DNA of 64,000 nt from Tranquillimonas rosea (GCF_900111315.1 NZ_FOGU01000012.1:47146-111145), one strand, 5' to 3'; counted from the first letter of the stretch, positions 53,515-62,776 are shown. Notes: generated by a model not told the origin, from the sequence alone. Translations and numbers: made by a program.

Positions 53515-54255
53515 TCAGCCGGCGGGGAACCAGGAGGTGTCGAGCGTCTCGTAGCGGTTCACGAAGCCGACCTGACGCTCCATCTCTTCCCGCGCGAGCA
53601 GACGATAATAGGGGCGGTCGATCTCGATCCAGTCCCTGTCGCGCAGCGTGCGGCACAGCTTGTTGACGGTCACGCTGGTCGTGCCGATGGCCATGCCGAT
53701 CTCGTCCTGCGTGAAGGGCACGCGAAAGCGGTTGCCGCTGCCGACCGAGGCGACGGCGAGGCGGGCGCGCAGATCCAGCAGGAAATGCAGGAACCTGTCC
53801 TCGGCCGACCACGCGGCCAGCGCGACGAGCCGGTCGCGAAGCGTCAGCTGATCCACACCCGCCAGCGCCAGGAACAGCGACGCCAGGCGCGGAAGCTCGG
53901 CAATCGCCTGTCCGATGCGCGCGCGCGGGAACGGGCAGAGCGAGCCGTCGGTCTGCATCGTGATCCGGTTGCCCGATTGCTCGGCCCCCAGTTCGCCCAG
54001 GCCGATGATCTCACCCGGAAGGTAGATGCGGGTGATCTGCCGGCGGTCGCCGACGGGCACCCACGAGACCGCCCAGCCGCCGTTCAGGACATGAAGCGGG
54101 TTCTGCGCGTCCGATGTACCGTCGGCGATGAGCGTGCCGGCGCGCACGTCCTGACGCCCCTCTTCGATGCTGGCGATGTAGTGGGTCTCGGCCTCGTTGA
54201 GTTCGATGAAGCGACGCAGGCGTCGTACGAGGCAAGTACGATCATCCTTTTCCAT
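53515..54255 (-). CDS. Crp/Fnr-family transcriptional regulator
   Basis: The 246-residue protein has a cyclic-nucleotide-binding-like domain (about residues 15-140; GGWAVSWVPVGDRRQITRIY and LPGEIIGLGELG) and a C-terminal Crp-type HTH (residues 165-225; FTQDEIGMAIGTTSVTVNKL is the HTH). No Fnr-type Cys cluster is visible. ATG 54255 is preferred over 54279 because GAGGG stands ten bases upstream. It is convergent with otsA. The effector and targets are unknown. Confidence 0.85.
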   Translation of the reverse strand: MEKDDRTCLVRRLRRFIELNEAETHYIASIEEGRQDVRAGTLIADGTSDAQNPLHVLNGGWAVSWVPVGDRRQITRIYLPGEIIGLGELGAEQSGNRITMQTDGSLCPFPRARIGQAIAELPRLASLFLALAGVDQLTLRDRLVALAAWSAEDRFLHFLLDLRARLAVASVGSGNRFRVPFTQDEIGMAIGTTSVTVNKLCRTLRDRDWIEIDRPYYRLLAREEMERQVGFVNRYETLDTSWFPAG

Positions 54256-54662
54256 TATCGTTGACCCTCTGTCGATCATGTTTTCACAGGTGTCCCTGCC
54301 AAGCCAACGAGGGGGGCCGGGGCCGGTTCCGGCCGGTATCTGGGCTGCACGTGCGGTCGATGGGCCCCGGCTGACCCGAAGGCGTACACACCCTGCGCAT
54401 TGTCACATGACACGCCGCGCAGGACGGCGCGGCGATCGGCGAAGTGCCGCCGCACGCGGAATATGCGGCTGTGGACACAATTTTTCCTTAAAAGAATCAT
54501 TGAACTATCCGGCTTCAACTTGCCGGTGTGAAAGATTGCTTAATAATTCAGCAATCTAACCAACTGCCTCGTCACAAAACTGTTTTCTTCCTGAGGGCCC
54601 GGATGTCCGCAGAGTTATCCCCAGATTCGGTGAATAGTGTCGACGCCTGACTCGTCTCGCGC
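54256..54662. other. 407-base intergenic region with an A/T-rich island and inverted repeats
   Basis: No gene is seen. Bases 54475-54600 are strongly A/T-rich. They contain AGATTGCT/AGCAATCT (54533-54540 with 54550-54557, 9-base loop) and CCGGC/GCCGG (around 54509-54526). The island may hold promoters for the Crp/Fnr gene on the minus strand, or a small RNA. Confidence 0.5.
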
Positions 54663-55976
54663 TCAGGTCAGTTCGGCGACTGTTTCCGCAGGGGGCTCGC
54701 GCGTGGCATCGCGCGGTGACGTGCCGCCCGCCGGCATTGCCGGGGCGGGCGCGGGAAAGAATACCTCGAAGGTGCTGCCGGCGCCGATCGCGCTGCGGAG
54801 CGTGATCGTCCCGCCGTGCAACTCGACGAGGCTCTTGGTCAGCGCGAGCCCCAGCCCCGATCCCTTCTGCCGGCGGGCATCCGAGGCGTCGACCTGGTGG
54901 AAGCTCTCGAAGATGCTCTTGTGGTCGTCATCGGCGATCCCGCAGCCGGTATCGGCGACGCTCAGCCACGTCCCGTCGCCATGCGTTTCGGCCGTGAGGG
55001 TGATCGTCCCGTGGTCGGTGAACTTGATGGCGTTGCCCAGCAGGTTGTGGGCGATCTGCTTGAGCCGCATCGGGTCGGCGTAGATCGTGGCGTCCGTCGG
55101 CAGGCGGTGCAGCGCGATGCCCTTGGTTTTAGCCCAGCCCCGGAACTCCGCGAGCGTCTCGTCGAGCATTGTGTCCGCCGGGATGAGGTCGGGCTTGATC
55201 TCCATGTGGCCGCCCTCGATCCGGGCGAGGTCCAGGATCTCGTTCACGAGGTCCAGCAGATGCTGCGACGAGTTCCGGATCCGCTCACCCTGTCCGACGA
55301 TCGTGTCCGTGTAGGCGCTGAACTGCCGGTCCAGGTCGCCCGCGTCGAGCGCCCCGAGAGCTGCGCGGAAGGATCGCGTCGCCGGCAGGGCTTCGGCGTG
55401 GCTCAGGATGGAGGAATGGCCGAACACGACGGTAAGCGGCGTGCGCAGCTCGTGCGATATGTTGCGCAGCATGTCCGACTTGGCCTTGTTGCTGGCCTCG
55501 GCGGCCTGTTGGGCCATCTTCAGGCTGGTCACGTCGAGGATCAGGCTCACGAGGTATCCTTCGGGCGTGCGATCCTTGGTGATCCGGATGTAGCGCCCGT
55601 TGGAAAGCCGCTCCTCCTCGATCCCGCAGGCTGTGCGGTGGCCCTCCAGCCGCTGCTGGACCCAGGCCTCCTCGTCGTCTTTGGCATCGAGGAAGTGCCC
55701 GTCCGCGACCTCGAGCCTGAGGATCGTCTCGAAATCCGTGCCGAGCCCGACTTTCTGCGCGCTGGGAGAGTGCATCAGGCGGCCGCGCTCGTTCCACATC
55801 ACGAGCCGATCCTTGCTGTCGTAGAGGATGAATCCCTCGTCCATCGCCTCGATCGACAGCCTCAGCACCTCGCGCAGCCGGCGCCGTTGCCGAAAGAAGT
55901 AGTAGGCGACCCCCTTGGAGATCAGCCCACCCACGAGGAGAAAGGCGATGATCGCGGTCGGGTCCGTCACAGCCAC
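54663..55976 (-). CDS. PAS-domain histidine kinase, membrane-anchored
   Basis: The 437-residue kinase has an N-terminal transmembrane segment (residues about 5-22, AIIAFLLVGGLISKGVAYYF), a PAS-like domain (about 30-150; DEGFILYDSKDRLVMWNERG), a HisKA region with the phosphorylated His in NISHELRTPLTV and an HATPase_c domain (NLLGNAIKFTDHG, SVADTGCGIADDD, GSGLGLALTKSL). GTG 55976 is favoured, with AAGGA nine bases upstream. No response regulator gene is adjacent, so it is an orphan kinase. It lies minus-strand, downstream of the otn operon end. Confidence 0.88.
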   Translation of the reverse strand: MAVTDPTAIIAFLLVGGLISKGVAYYFFRQRRRLREVLRLSIEAMDEGFILYDSKDRLVMWNERGRLMHSPSAQKVGLGTDFETILRLEVADGHFLDAKDDEEAWVQQRLEGHRTACGIEEERLSNGRYIRITKDRTPEGYLVSLILDVTSLKMAQQAAEASNKAKSDMLRNISHELRTPLTVVFGHSSILSHAEALPATRSFRAALGALDAGDLDRQFSAYTDTIVGQGERIRNSSQHLLDLVNEILDLARIEGGHMEIKPDLIPADTMLDETLAEFRGWAKTKGIALHRLPTDATIYADPMRLKQIAHNLLGNAIKFTDHGTITLTAETHGDGTWLSVADTGCGIADDDHKSIFESFHQVDASDARRQKGSGLGLALTKSLVELHGGTITLRSAIGAGSTFEVFFPAPAPAMPAGGTSPRDATREPPAETVAELT

Positions 55977-56243
55977 GTCTTGAGTCCTTCCCTGTCGCTC
56001 GGCCAGGCCGCGGGTCGCGGGCCGGTCAAATGCGGCCGCGCACACGCGTGGCCATCGCGGACGCGAGGAGTGACGCCGACAAGTATGGCGGTTTTCAGAC
56101 GCTGGCGGGGCCTGCATGTGAAGGTCGCGCGGGGCGACGGCCCGCCGGCGCAGTGCGACCGAGGATCGTGAAGAGGCAGGAGTCCTGGGGGAGCGGCGGG
56201 GCGGCTTGCGCAGCCGTCACGCACCGTCTGCGGTAGCGCGGGG

Positions 56244-56894
56244 TCAGTCGTCCCATTCGACGTCGAACTTCGAGACGAGCGCCGCCACGTCCCCGTCCGA
56301 AAGGCCAGCGGGCGACAGGCCCCGCGTCATCATCGCCAGCCGCGCGCCGGCCTCGAGTTCCTCGATGGCATAGACGGCGGCTTCGAGCGATTTTCCGGCC
56401 ACGACAGGACCGTGGTTGGCCAGCATGACGGCCGAGCGCTTGCCGGCGAGGCCGCGGATCGCATCGCCGATGGCGGCGTCGCCCGGCATGAAGTAGGGCA
56501 GCAGCTTGACCCGGCCGAGTTGCATGATCGGGTAGGGTGTGAGGTGCGGCAGGAAGTCGTTTGGATCGACGTCGGGCATCATCGACAGGGCCACCGAGTG
56601 ACACGAATGAAGGTGCACGATCGCGCCGGCGGTGCCGCGGGTGTCGTAGAACGCGCGATGCAGCGGCATCTCCTTGGTCGGCTTGTCGCCCTCGACATGG
56701 GCAAGCTCGGCGTCGAACCGGCTGAGCCGCGCGGGGTCGAGCGTCAGGAAGGACGACCCCGTGGGCGTGACCAGAAGCCCGCCATCCGGCGTCCGGACCG
56801 AGATGTTGCCCGTCGATCCGTGGGTCAGGCCACGCTCGTGCAGGGCGCGGGCAAAGCGGCAGATGTCCTCGCGCAGCTTGGTGATGTCGGTCAT
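56244..56894 (-). CDS. otnC: Class II aldolase/adducin protein, 3-oxo-tetronate 4-phosphate decarboxylase (OtnC)
   Basis: The 216-residue metal-dependent enzyme has an N-terminal GLTHGSTGNISVRTPDGG and VTPTGSSFLTLDPARLSR. The Zn-binding HLHSCHSVALSMM and ANHGPVVAGKSLEAAVYAIE are the aldolase II core. OtnC decarboxylates 3-oxo-tetronate 4-phosphate to dihydroxyacetone phosphate and CO2. The adjacent OtnK kinase identifies it. Its start overlaps the otnK stop (ATGA), and it is the last gene of the six-gene minus-strand operon. The substrate may be a tetronate or a related branched acid. Confidence 0.87.
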   Translation of the reverse strand: MTDITKLREDICRFARALHERGLTHGSTGNISVRTPDGGLLVTPTGSSFLTLDPARLSRFDAELAHVEGDKPTKEMPLHRAFYDTRGTAGAIVHLHSCHSVALSMMPDVDPNDFLPHLTPYPIMQLGRVKLLPYFMPGDAAIGDAIRGLAGKRSAVMLANHGPVVAGKSLEAAVYAIEELEAGARLAMMTRGLSPAGLSDGDVAALVSKFDVEWDD

Positions 56895-58144
56895 GTCCGT
56901 CCCTCCAACGTTGCGAGTGCCTTGGCGAAGAAATCCTCGTCCCCGAAATTGCCGGACTTCAGGGCCAGAACAAGCTCCCGTCCTTCCGCCGCGACAGCCG
57001 GCACGCCAGGCGCGATCTCGGGGCCGATGCGCAGGGTGGTGATGTCCAGCCCCTCGACGACGGCGCCCGAAGTCTCGCCCCCTGCCGTCACGAGGCGCGT
57101 CACGCCGCCCTCGACCAGCTTGCGGGCCGTGGCCGCGAAGAAGGCCTCGAGCCGACCGGCAACGACCTCGCGCCCGTACCTGTCCTGCGCATCCTTCACC
57201 GTCTCGGGATCGGCAGAGGAATAGAGCAGCATCGTGCCCTCGCAGGACAGCGCCTCCGCTGCGGCCGTATCCGGGGTGACGCGATCCTGCATGACGTCGT
57301 CCGCCGTGATCTCGCGGGCCGGGTTGCCGTCGGCCCACCGGGCGATCTGGGCGCGGGTCATCCGCGAGGCCGAGCCGGCGAGCAGGGCGGCGGGGCCGGA
57401 AAGCCCTGTCCAGCTTTCGGACGGCGGAACGGCGCGATCCGTCCCGAGGTGGTTCGCCGGAAGACCCAGCGCCACGCCGGACCCGCCCGTGACCAGCGAC
57501 AGATCGCGGGCGGCGCGGCCGATCTGGCGCAGGTCCGCGTCACGGATCGCGTCGACCACCACCAGCGGCCGGCCCGCGCCGGCTTCGGCCGCCACGGCAT
57601 CGCCGATCGCTTCGGCGCCCTCGAACACGGTGGACGCCGGCACGTGACCCACACCCCGGCGGGTCTGCCGGGCCAGAACGCGGCGGATATCGGCGTCGGT
57701 CATCGGGGTCAGCGGATGGTTTTCCATCCCCGAGTCCGACAGGAGCCGGTCGTTGACGAAGAGATGCCCCTGGTAGACCGAGCGCCCGGTGGCGGGGAAG
57801 GCCGGGCAAACGATCGCCGTCTCGGTCCCGAGCCGATCGAGCAACGCGTCGATCACCGGGCCGATATTGCCCTCGGGCGTGGAATCGAAGGTCGAGCAGT
57901 ACTTGAAGAAGATCTGCTCGCAGCCCTGGGCGCGCAGCCAGTCGAGCGCCTCGAGGGACAGTTGCACCGCCTCGTCGGCCGGGATGGTCCGAGACTTGAG
58001 CGCGACGACGCCGGCGTCGATGTCGGCGGGCGCGGGGCCCCGGGGGACGCCGGTGAATTGTGTGACCCGCATCCCCTCCTTGGCGAGAACGTTGGCGAGA
58101 TCGGAAGAGCCGGTGAAATCGTCGCCGATGCAGCCGAGCTTCAT
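56891..58144 (-). CDS. otnK: 3-oxo-tetronate kinase (OtnK, DUF1537 family)
   Basis: The 417-residue four-carbon acid sugar kinase has the N-terminal GCIGDDFTGSSDLANVLAKE with the catalytic Asp pair. FFKYCSTFDSTPEGNIGPVI and CPAFPATGRSVYQGHLFVND follow, and VTAGGETSGAVVEGLDITTL is the C-terminal nucleotide-binding region. It phosphorylates 3-oxo-tetronate (or a similar 3-oxo acid sugar) with ATP. It overlaps otnC and is preceded by the tctA gene, so uptake and catabolism are co-expressed. The related OiaK for 3-oxo-isoapionate may look similar, so the acid is not fixed by sequence. Confidence 0.87.
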   Translation of the reverse strand: MKLGCIGDDFTGSSDLANVLAKEGMRVTQFTGVPRGPAPADIDAGVVALKSRTIPADEAVQLSLEALDWLRAQGCEQIFFKYCSTFDSTPEGNIGPVIDALLDRLGTETAIVCPAFPATGRSVYQGHLFVNDRLLSDSGMENHPLTPMTDADIRRVLARQTRRGVGHVPASTVFEGAEAIGDAVAAEAGAGRPLVVVDAIRDADLRQIGRAARDLSLVTGGSGVALGLPANHLGTDRAVPPSESWTGLSGPAALLAGSASRMTRAQIARWADGNPAREITADDVMQDRVTPDTAAAEALSCEGTMLLYSSADPETVKDAQDRYGREVVAGRLEAFFAATARKLVEGGVTRLVTAGGETSGAVVEGLDITTLRIGPEIAPGVPAVAAEGRELVLALKSGNFGDEDFFAKALATLEGRT

Positions 58145-58177
58145 GCGGGGCCTCTCAAATTGTCTGTCTCTTGCGTC

Positions 58178-59677
58178 TCAGGCATCGCGCAGCTCGTCCT
58201 TGTCGGTCTTGCGACGGCGCACCAGCGGCATCACCACGGTCATCACGACCAGGGCGATGGCGATCGCCAGGAGGATGGCGCTGATGGGCCGTGTCCAGAA
58301 GACCGACAGGTCGCCCTGGGTCATGGCGAGCGAACGGCGCAATTCGCTCTCCGCGATCGGGCCAAGGACGACGCCCAGAATGATCGAGACCAGCGGAAAG
58401 CCGATCTTTTCCAGCAGGAAGCCCGCGACCCCGAAGCCCAGCATCAGCCAGACGTCCATCATCGAGTTCTGGACCGAGTAGGTGCCGACGATGCAGCAGA
58501 TCACGATGATCGGGCCCAGCACCGAATACGGCACGTCCAGCAGCCTGGACAGGATCGCGATGAACGGCCGCGAAAAGACCAGGATCAGCACGTTGACGAT
58601 CAAGAGCCCGACGAACACCGCGTAGATCAGGTCATTGTTGCCCGACATGAAGGTCGGTCCCGGCGTCAGGCCATGCACGATGAAGGCGCCGAGGATGATC
58701 GCCGTCGTGCCCGATCCGGGGATGCCGAGCGCGAAGAGCGGCACGAGGGCGCCCATCGCGGCGGCGTTGTTGGCCGCCTCGGGCGCGGCCACGCCCTCGG
58801 GCGCACCCTTGCCGAAGCGCTTGCGATCCTTCGACCAGCGGACGGTCTCGCTGTAGGCGACCATTGCCGCGGTCGAGGCGCCGATGCCGGGCAGGATGCC
58901 GATCGCGGTGCCGAGAATTGACGACCGCATGACGGTGCTTCGGATCTGTCGGATGATCGGCCAGTCGAAGATGCGGATGGTGAACTTCTTGGTGGCGAGG
59001 TGGATGTCGCCCTCCTGGCTGCGCTTGAGTACCTCGGACACAGCGAACAGACCGATGATCACGGGGATCAGGTTGATCCCGCTCATCAAGTGCAGGCTGC
59101 CGAAGGTGAAGCGGGTCGCGCCGGTCAGCGGATCGAGCCCGACCGAGGCGATCACCAGCCCGATGCACACGCCGATGAGGCCCAGCAACAGGTTGCCGCC
59201 GAGCGAGGCAACGACGGTCAGGCCCAGCACGGCCAACGCGAAGAACTCGGGCGACGAGAATTGCAGTGCGATGTCCGCCAGCAACGGGGTCGCGACGATC
59301 AGGACGACGGTGCCGACCATGCCGCCCACGGCCGAGGACAGGATGCCGACGCCGAGCGCCTTGCCGGCTTCACCCTTCTGGGTCATCGGGTAGCCGTCGA
59401 GCGCGGTCATCACCGCCTCGGGCGTGCCCGGCGCGCGGTAGAGGATGGCGGTGATCAGGCCCGAGAACACGCTCGAGGCGTAGATCGCCGTCAAGAGCAT
59501 GAACGCCCCAGTAGGCTCCATCGTGTAGGTGACGGGCAGCAGGATCACCACGAGGATGACGCCGCTGATGCCGGGCAGGGCGCCGCCGACGAACCCGATC
59601 AGCACCGCCGATGCGAGGATCAGCAGGTTGACCGGTTGCAGCACGACGCCGAAACCGCCGATGAGATCTTCAATCAT
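58178..59677 (-). CDS. Tripartite tricarboxylate transporter large permease, TctA family
   Basis: The 499-residue permease has about eleven hydrophobic segments. GFVGGALPGISGVILVVILL and GFGVAGFLLEKIGFPLVSII are conserved TctA regions, and GILPGIGASTAAMVAYSETV is the second conserved loop. It works with the TctB-like and TctC proteins encoded upstream and transports a carboxylate with an ion gradient. AAGGA precedes the ATG. Together with OtnK/OtnC it probably transports a tetronate-type acid (inference). Confidence 0.9.
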   Translation of the reverse strand: MIEDLIGGFGVVLQPVNLLILASAVLIGFVGGALPGISGVILVVILLPVTYTMEPTGAFMLLTAIYASSVFSGLITAILYRAPGTPEAVMTALDGYPMTQKGEAGKALGVGILSSAVGGMVGTVVLIVATPLLADIALQFSSPEFFALAVLGLTVVASLGGNLLLGLIGVCIGLVIASVGLDPLTGATRFTFGSLHLMSGINLIPVIIGLFAVSEVLKRSQEGDIHLATKKFTIRIFDWPIIRQIRSTVMRSSILGTAIGILPGIGASTAAMVAYSETVRWSKDRKRFGKGAPEGVAAPEAANNAAAMGALVPLFALGIPGSGTTAIILGAFIVHGLTPGPTFMSGNNDLIYAVFVGLLIVNVLILVFSRPFIAILSRLLDVPYSVLGPIIVICCIVGTYSVQNSMMDVWLMLGFGVAGFLLEKIGFPLVSIILGVVLGPIAESELRRSLAMTQGDLSVFWTRPISAILLAIAIALVVMTVVMPLVRRRKTDKDELRDA

Positions 59678-59710
59678 TGCGCGTCCTTTCGGGGCCGCCC
59701 GCGATGTGCG

Positions 59711-60205
59711 TCAGGGCAGCGGAATGTTCAGCAGTTGGTCAAAGACCACGGCCACGAGCGCGACGGCGACGCCGGTGGTCAGCACGATCCGGAGCGGCTT
59801 GCGCTCACCGAGGATCATGGTCGCAACGGCGGCGAAAATGGCCGTGGCGACGAGATATCCGGTGTATTCCATCGCGACGGAATAGGCGACGGTTGCGGCA
59901 AGAACGCCGAGGTGGCGGAAGGTGAAGCCGCTCGCGTCATCGCGCTGAACGGCCTCGTCCACGACCTCGTCCTGCGGTGCGTCGGGTTCGTCGGTGCCGA
60001 CGAACTGCTCGGGCCCGCGCGCCGCGAGCAGCACCACCATCACCACCACGAGCGCCAGCAGGATCACCAGGATCAGCAGCGGCCAGGTGCGCGGTCCGAT
60101 CAGCGTGGTGACCTCTTCGCCGCCCGGCAGTTGCAGGGCGAGCCAGAGGAACAGCGACCCGGCCAGCGCCGTGGCCGCAACGAATGAATAGAGTCGTGCC
60201 GTCAT
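59711..60205 (-). CDS. TctB-family small permease of the tripartite transporter
   Basis: The 164-residue protein has four hydrophobic segments (LYSFVAATALAGSLFLWLAL, WPLLILVILLALVVVMVVLL, LAATVAYSVAMEYTGYLVAT, VAVALVAVVFDQLLNIPLP) with an acidic cytoplasmic loop between helices 2 and 3. This is typical TctB architecture. It lies between tctC and tctA in the order tctC-tctB-tctA. The gap to tctC contains a stable hairpin. Confidence 0.82.
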   Translation of the reverse strand: MTARLYSFVAATALAGSLFLWLALQLPGGEEVTTLIGPRTWPLLILVILLALVVVMVVLLAARGPEQFVGTDEPDAPQDEVVDEAVQRDDASGFTFRHLGVLAATVAYSVAMEYTGYLVATAIFAAVATMILGERKPLRIVLTTGVAVALVAVVFDQLLNIPLP

Positions 60206-60258
60206 GTCGAAGGCCGCCTTTCCGGTCCTTGGGCTGGCTGCGTCTGGTCCATGGGACA

Positions 60259-60290
60259 GCCGCCCGGAGTGGCGTCGCGCTCCGGGCGGC
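60259..60290 (-). other. Intercistronic hairpin after the TctC gene
   Basis: A perfect 11-bp stem, GCCGCCCGGAG (60259-60269) and CTCCGGGCGGC (60280-60290), with a 10-base loop lies 13 bases past the binding-protein stop and before tctB. It lacks a T-run and follows the same pattern as the two sugar binding-protein genes. Confidence 0.6.
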
Positions 60291-60303
60291 TTGCAAGTCT
60301 GGA

Positions 60304-61263
60304 TTACTCGTCGGCCAGCAGGTTCTCGAAGAACGCCAGGTTCTCTTCGAGAACCTTGCGGTATTCCTCGCTGCCGAGCCAGCCGGAGCGGACGTCGAGG
60401 CTCACCTTCTCGGCATAGGCCTGGTACTCGTCCGAGTTGAAGACCTCTTCGAAGGCGCTTTCGATGGCCGCGATGATCTCGGGGTCGGTCTCGGCATTGA
60501 TGAACACGCCCCGCTCGTTGCCGAAGGTGAAGTCCCAGCCGTTCTCCACGGTGGTCGGCATGTCGGGATAGTCCTCGAGACGCTCGTCGGCAAGCGCGAG
60601 AACCGGCTTCATCTCGCCCGATTCCATGTAGCCCTGGATCGCGCTGATCTCGTTGAACATCCCGTCGATGTTGCCGCTCAGCAGGTTGGCCGAGGCGGCG
60701 CCCTCGTTGTCATAGGGGATGAAGTTGAGATCGAAGCCCGTCGCCTCGTTCAGCGCGAGGAACGCCATCCGGTCGACGCTGGCTGCGTGGGTGCCGCCGA
60801 TCACGACCTTGCCGGGGTTTTCCTCGGCATAGGCGCGGAACTCTTCGAACGTCTCGTACTTCTCGGGGTTCACGACGAGCGTCATCACGTCCGACTGCAT
60901 CCGCGCCACCGGCGTCAGCTGGTCCAGACCGATCGGGTTCTGGCCGGCGGCCCGGCTGGTGATGAAGGTCGAGGAGGCAAAGTCCAGCGCCTCGCCGTTC
61001 GGTTCGCTCTGGGCGGTGCGCTGGTGGGCCAGGGCACCCGAGGCCGAGGGCAGGTTGATGACTGTTATGTTGGTGTCCAGCCGCTCTTCAAGCATCGGTT
61101 GCACCGTCCGCGTGAAGTTGTCGGTGCCGCCGCCGGCGCCGGCCGCGACGAAGGCGGTGATGCTGGACGGATTGTACTCGGCCTCCTGCGCGATGGCCGG
61201 GGCCGCGATGGTGAGCGCGACGAGCGCCGGGGCCATGCTGAGGTGGCGAAGGGTCGTATGCAT
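60304..61263 (-). CDS. TctC-family (Bug) periplasmic binding protein
   Basis: The 319-residue protein has a Sec signal (LSMAPALVALTIAAPAIA, cleavage before QEAEYNPSS) and the TctC fold. ITAFVAAGAGGGTDNFTRTV and VINLPSASGALAHQRTAQSE are the ligand-binding motifs, and VVIGGTHAASVDRMAFLALN continues the domain. ATG 61263 is used because GGGAGG lies upstream (an ATG nine codons earlier is less likely). It delivers a carboxylate to TctAB. The ligand is unknown, and the linked otn genes suggest an acid sugar. Confidence 0.88.
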   Translation of the reverse strand: MHTTLRHLSMAPALVALTIAAPAIAQEAEYNPSSITAFVAAGAGGGTDNFTRTVQPMLEERLDTNITVINLPSASGALAHQRTAQSEPNGEALDFASSTFITSRAAGQNPIGLDQLTPVARMQSDVMTLVVNPEKYETFEEFRAYAEENPGKVVIGGTHAASVDRMAFLALNEATGFDLNFIPYDNEGAASANLLSGNIDGMFNEISAIQGYMESGEMKPVLALADERLEDYPDMPTTVENGWDFTFGNERGVFINAETDPEIIAAIESAFEEVFNSDEYQAYAEKVSLDVRSGWLGSEEYRKVLEENLAFFENLLADE

Positions 61264-61344
61264 GTTTGTCCTCCCTTGGGTGTGATGCATGTGGGTGACG
61301 TGAACCGGGGCCTCTTCCGTACCCCGATCCGAGGACGGCCGTGT

Positions 61345-62745
61345 TCAGGCCGTCATCTTGCTGTCGGCAAGGCGCCGGTCCTGTTCGCGCCGCAGGCGCA
61401 GCAGCTCGCTGTCGTCGTCGAGGACGAGGTCGCTCATCCGGATCGGGTCGCCCGCCTTGACGTCGCTGGCGAGAACGCGGTTCGACGCGATGTAGAACGG
61501 GGCGGGGTTCTGCGGCGCAAGGCGCGCGCCTGGCACCATCCGGGCCGAGACGCCGTCGATCGAGTGATGGTGTCCGCCCATGTCGAGCCGGGTGCCGGCG
61601 GGGAAGTCGCGGTCGGCCACGGCGACGAGGTCGACATGGTGGCCGGGACGCTCGGCGCCCGAGGACACGCCGCGCAGGGCGATCTCGAAGACGGTGGTCG
61701 CCGCTTCCATGCCCAGCAGGTGCCGCGGGATAAAGATCATGGCCGTCCGTCCGTTGCGGCTGAGGACATGGCCCTTGTCCCGCAGCAGATCCCAGGTCTC
61801 TTCGTGGCGGCAGCGCACGACGACGAACACGCCGCCGGCAAAGCTGATCTCGCCCGGTTCCCGCAGGCAGTGAAAGACGTCGAGGACCCCGGTATTCTTT
61901 AGGATGCCGCCGTCCGCCGCCTCGCACAGGATCGAGGGCACCTCGTCGATGCGGGCGATGGGGCAGTGCAGTTCGGCGCGGTCCGGCTGCATGCCGCAGG
62001 CATTGGCGACGATGGTCATCTCGCACAGGTCTGGGACAGCGCGCTGGGGCAGGGCGGCCGTGGCTGCAGAGCGGCGGGCGACCATGTCGGGGGACGCCGC
62101 GTCGCCCAGCCGGGCGAGGCCGGCAAAGTCTGGCACGTCGTGGACCGTTCCGTTGCACTCGATCGTGCCGGCTTCGCGGTCGTAGACAAAATCGTATTCG
62201 CTGGACTTGCCGGCACAGACGATCTCGAGCCCCAGGATTTCGGCCCAGGTCACTAGGCCAATCAGCAGGCTCGGCTGGTCGCCGTCCACGGGCGAGACGA
62301 TGACGCCTGCCTCGCGGGCCATGTCGGCCAGCCCCGGACCGGCGACGCTGTCGACCTCCTTGGAAACAAGTGCAACGTGGCAACCGGCCTCGATCGCCCT
62401 GGCGGCATGGTGGGCGCCGACCTCGGGATTTCCGGTCGCCTCGACTACGACCGAGACCGGCAGCGCTGCCACGGTCTCGTAGTGGCCGGCCGCGATGAAG
62501 GCGCCGGCGTCCCAGGCGCTTCGGGCCTCATCGGGCGTGTGGCATTCACGGATGTCGGCCTCGGCGATCCCGACCGAGCGGAGGCATTCGGCCGCGATGG
62601 CCGACGTCCTGTCCACGGCGACACGCACCGAGAGACCCGGCACCACAAGACCTTGCGCCAGGAAGCTGCGCCCGAAGCCGCCGGTGCCGATGATGCAGCA
62701 CTCGACGGTCCTGTCGCCTCGGCCGAAGTACCCGTGATAGTTCAT
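61345..62745 (-). CDS. COG4091-type oxidoreductase with C-terminal SAF domain
   Basis: The 466-residue protein has a homoserine-dehydrogenase-like Rossmann domain (CCIIGTGGFGRSFLAQGL near the N-terminus), a middle domain with KEVDSVAGPGLADMAREAGV and CAGKSSEYDFVYDREAGTIE, and a C-terminal SAF-like domain (YIASNRVLASDVKAGDPIRM). The same broad family includes the Brucella deoxyxylulose-5-phosphate reductoisomerase-like enzyme (DRL). Here it stands first in an operon with transporter, OtnK and OtnC genes and no LtnD, DenD or OtnI, so it may oxidise and isomerise the imported acid sugar. GGGAGAG precedes the ATG. Confidence 0.78.
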   Translation of the reverse strand: MNYHGYFGRGDRTVECCIIGTGGFGRSFLAQGLVVPGLSVRVAVDRTSAIAAECLRSVGIAEADIRECHTPDEARSAWDAGAFIAAGHYETVAALPVSVVVEATGNPEVGAHHAARAIEAGCHVALVSKEVDSVAGPGLADMAREAGVIVSPVDGDQPSLLIGLVTWAEILGLEIVCAGKSSEYDFVYDREAGTIECNGTVHDVPDFAGLARLGDAASPDMVARRSAATAALPQRAVPDLCEMTIVANACGMQPDRAELHCPIARIDEVPSILCEAADGGILKNTGVLDVFHCLREPGEISFAGGVFVVVRCRHEETWDLLRDKGHVLSRNGRTAMIFIPRHLLGMEAATTVFEIALRGVSSGAERPGHHVDLVAVADRDFPAGTRLDMGGHHHSIDGVSARMVPGARLAPQNPAPFYIASNRVLASDVKAGDPIRMSDLVLDDDSELLRLRREQDRRLADSKMTA

Positions 62746-62776
62746 GTGCTCTCCCGTGACGTCGTAGCGGACCTGC

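Noticed and set aside
54615..54623. TTATCCCCA, a near match to the DnaA box
   Set aside because: It is a single copy with one mismatch and no cluster, origin gene or A/T-rich unwinding repeats, so no replication origin is claimed.
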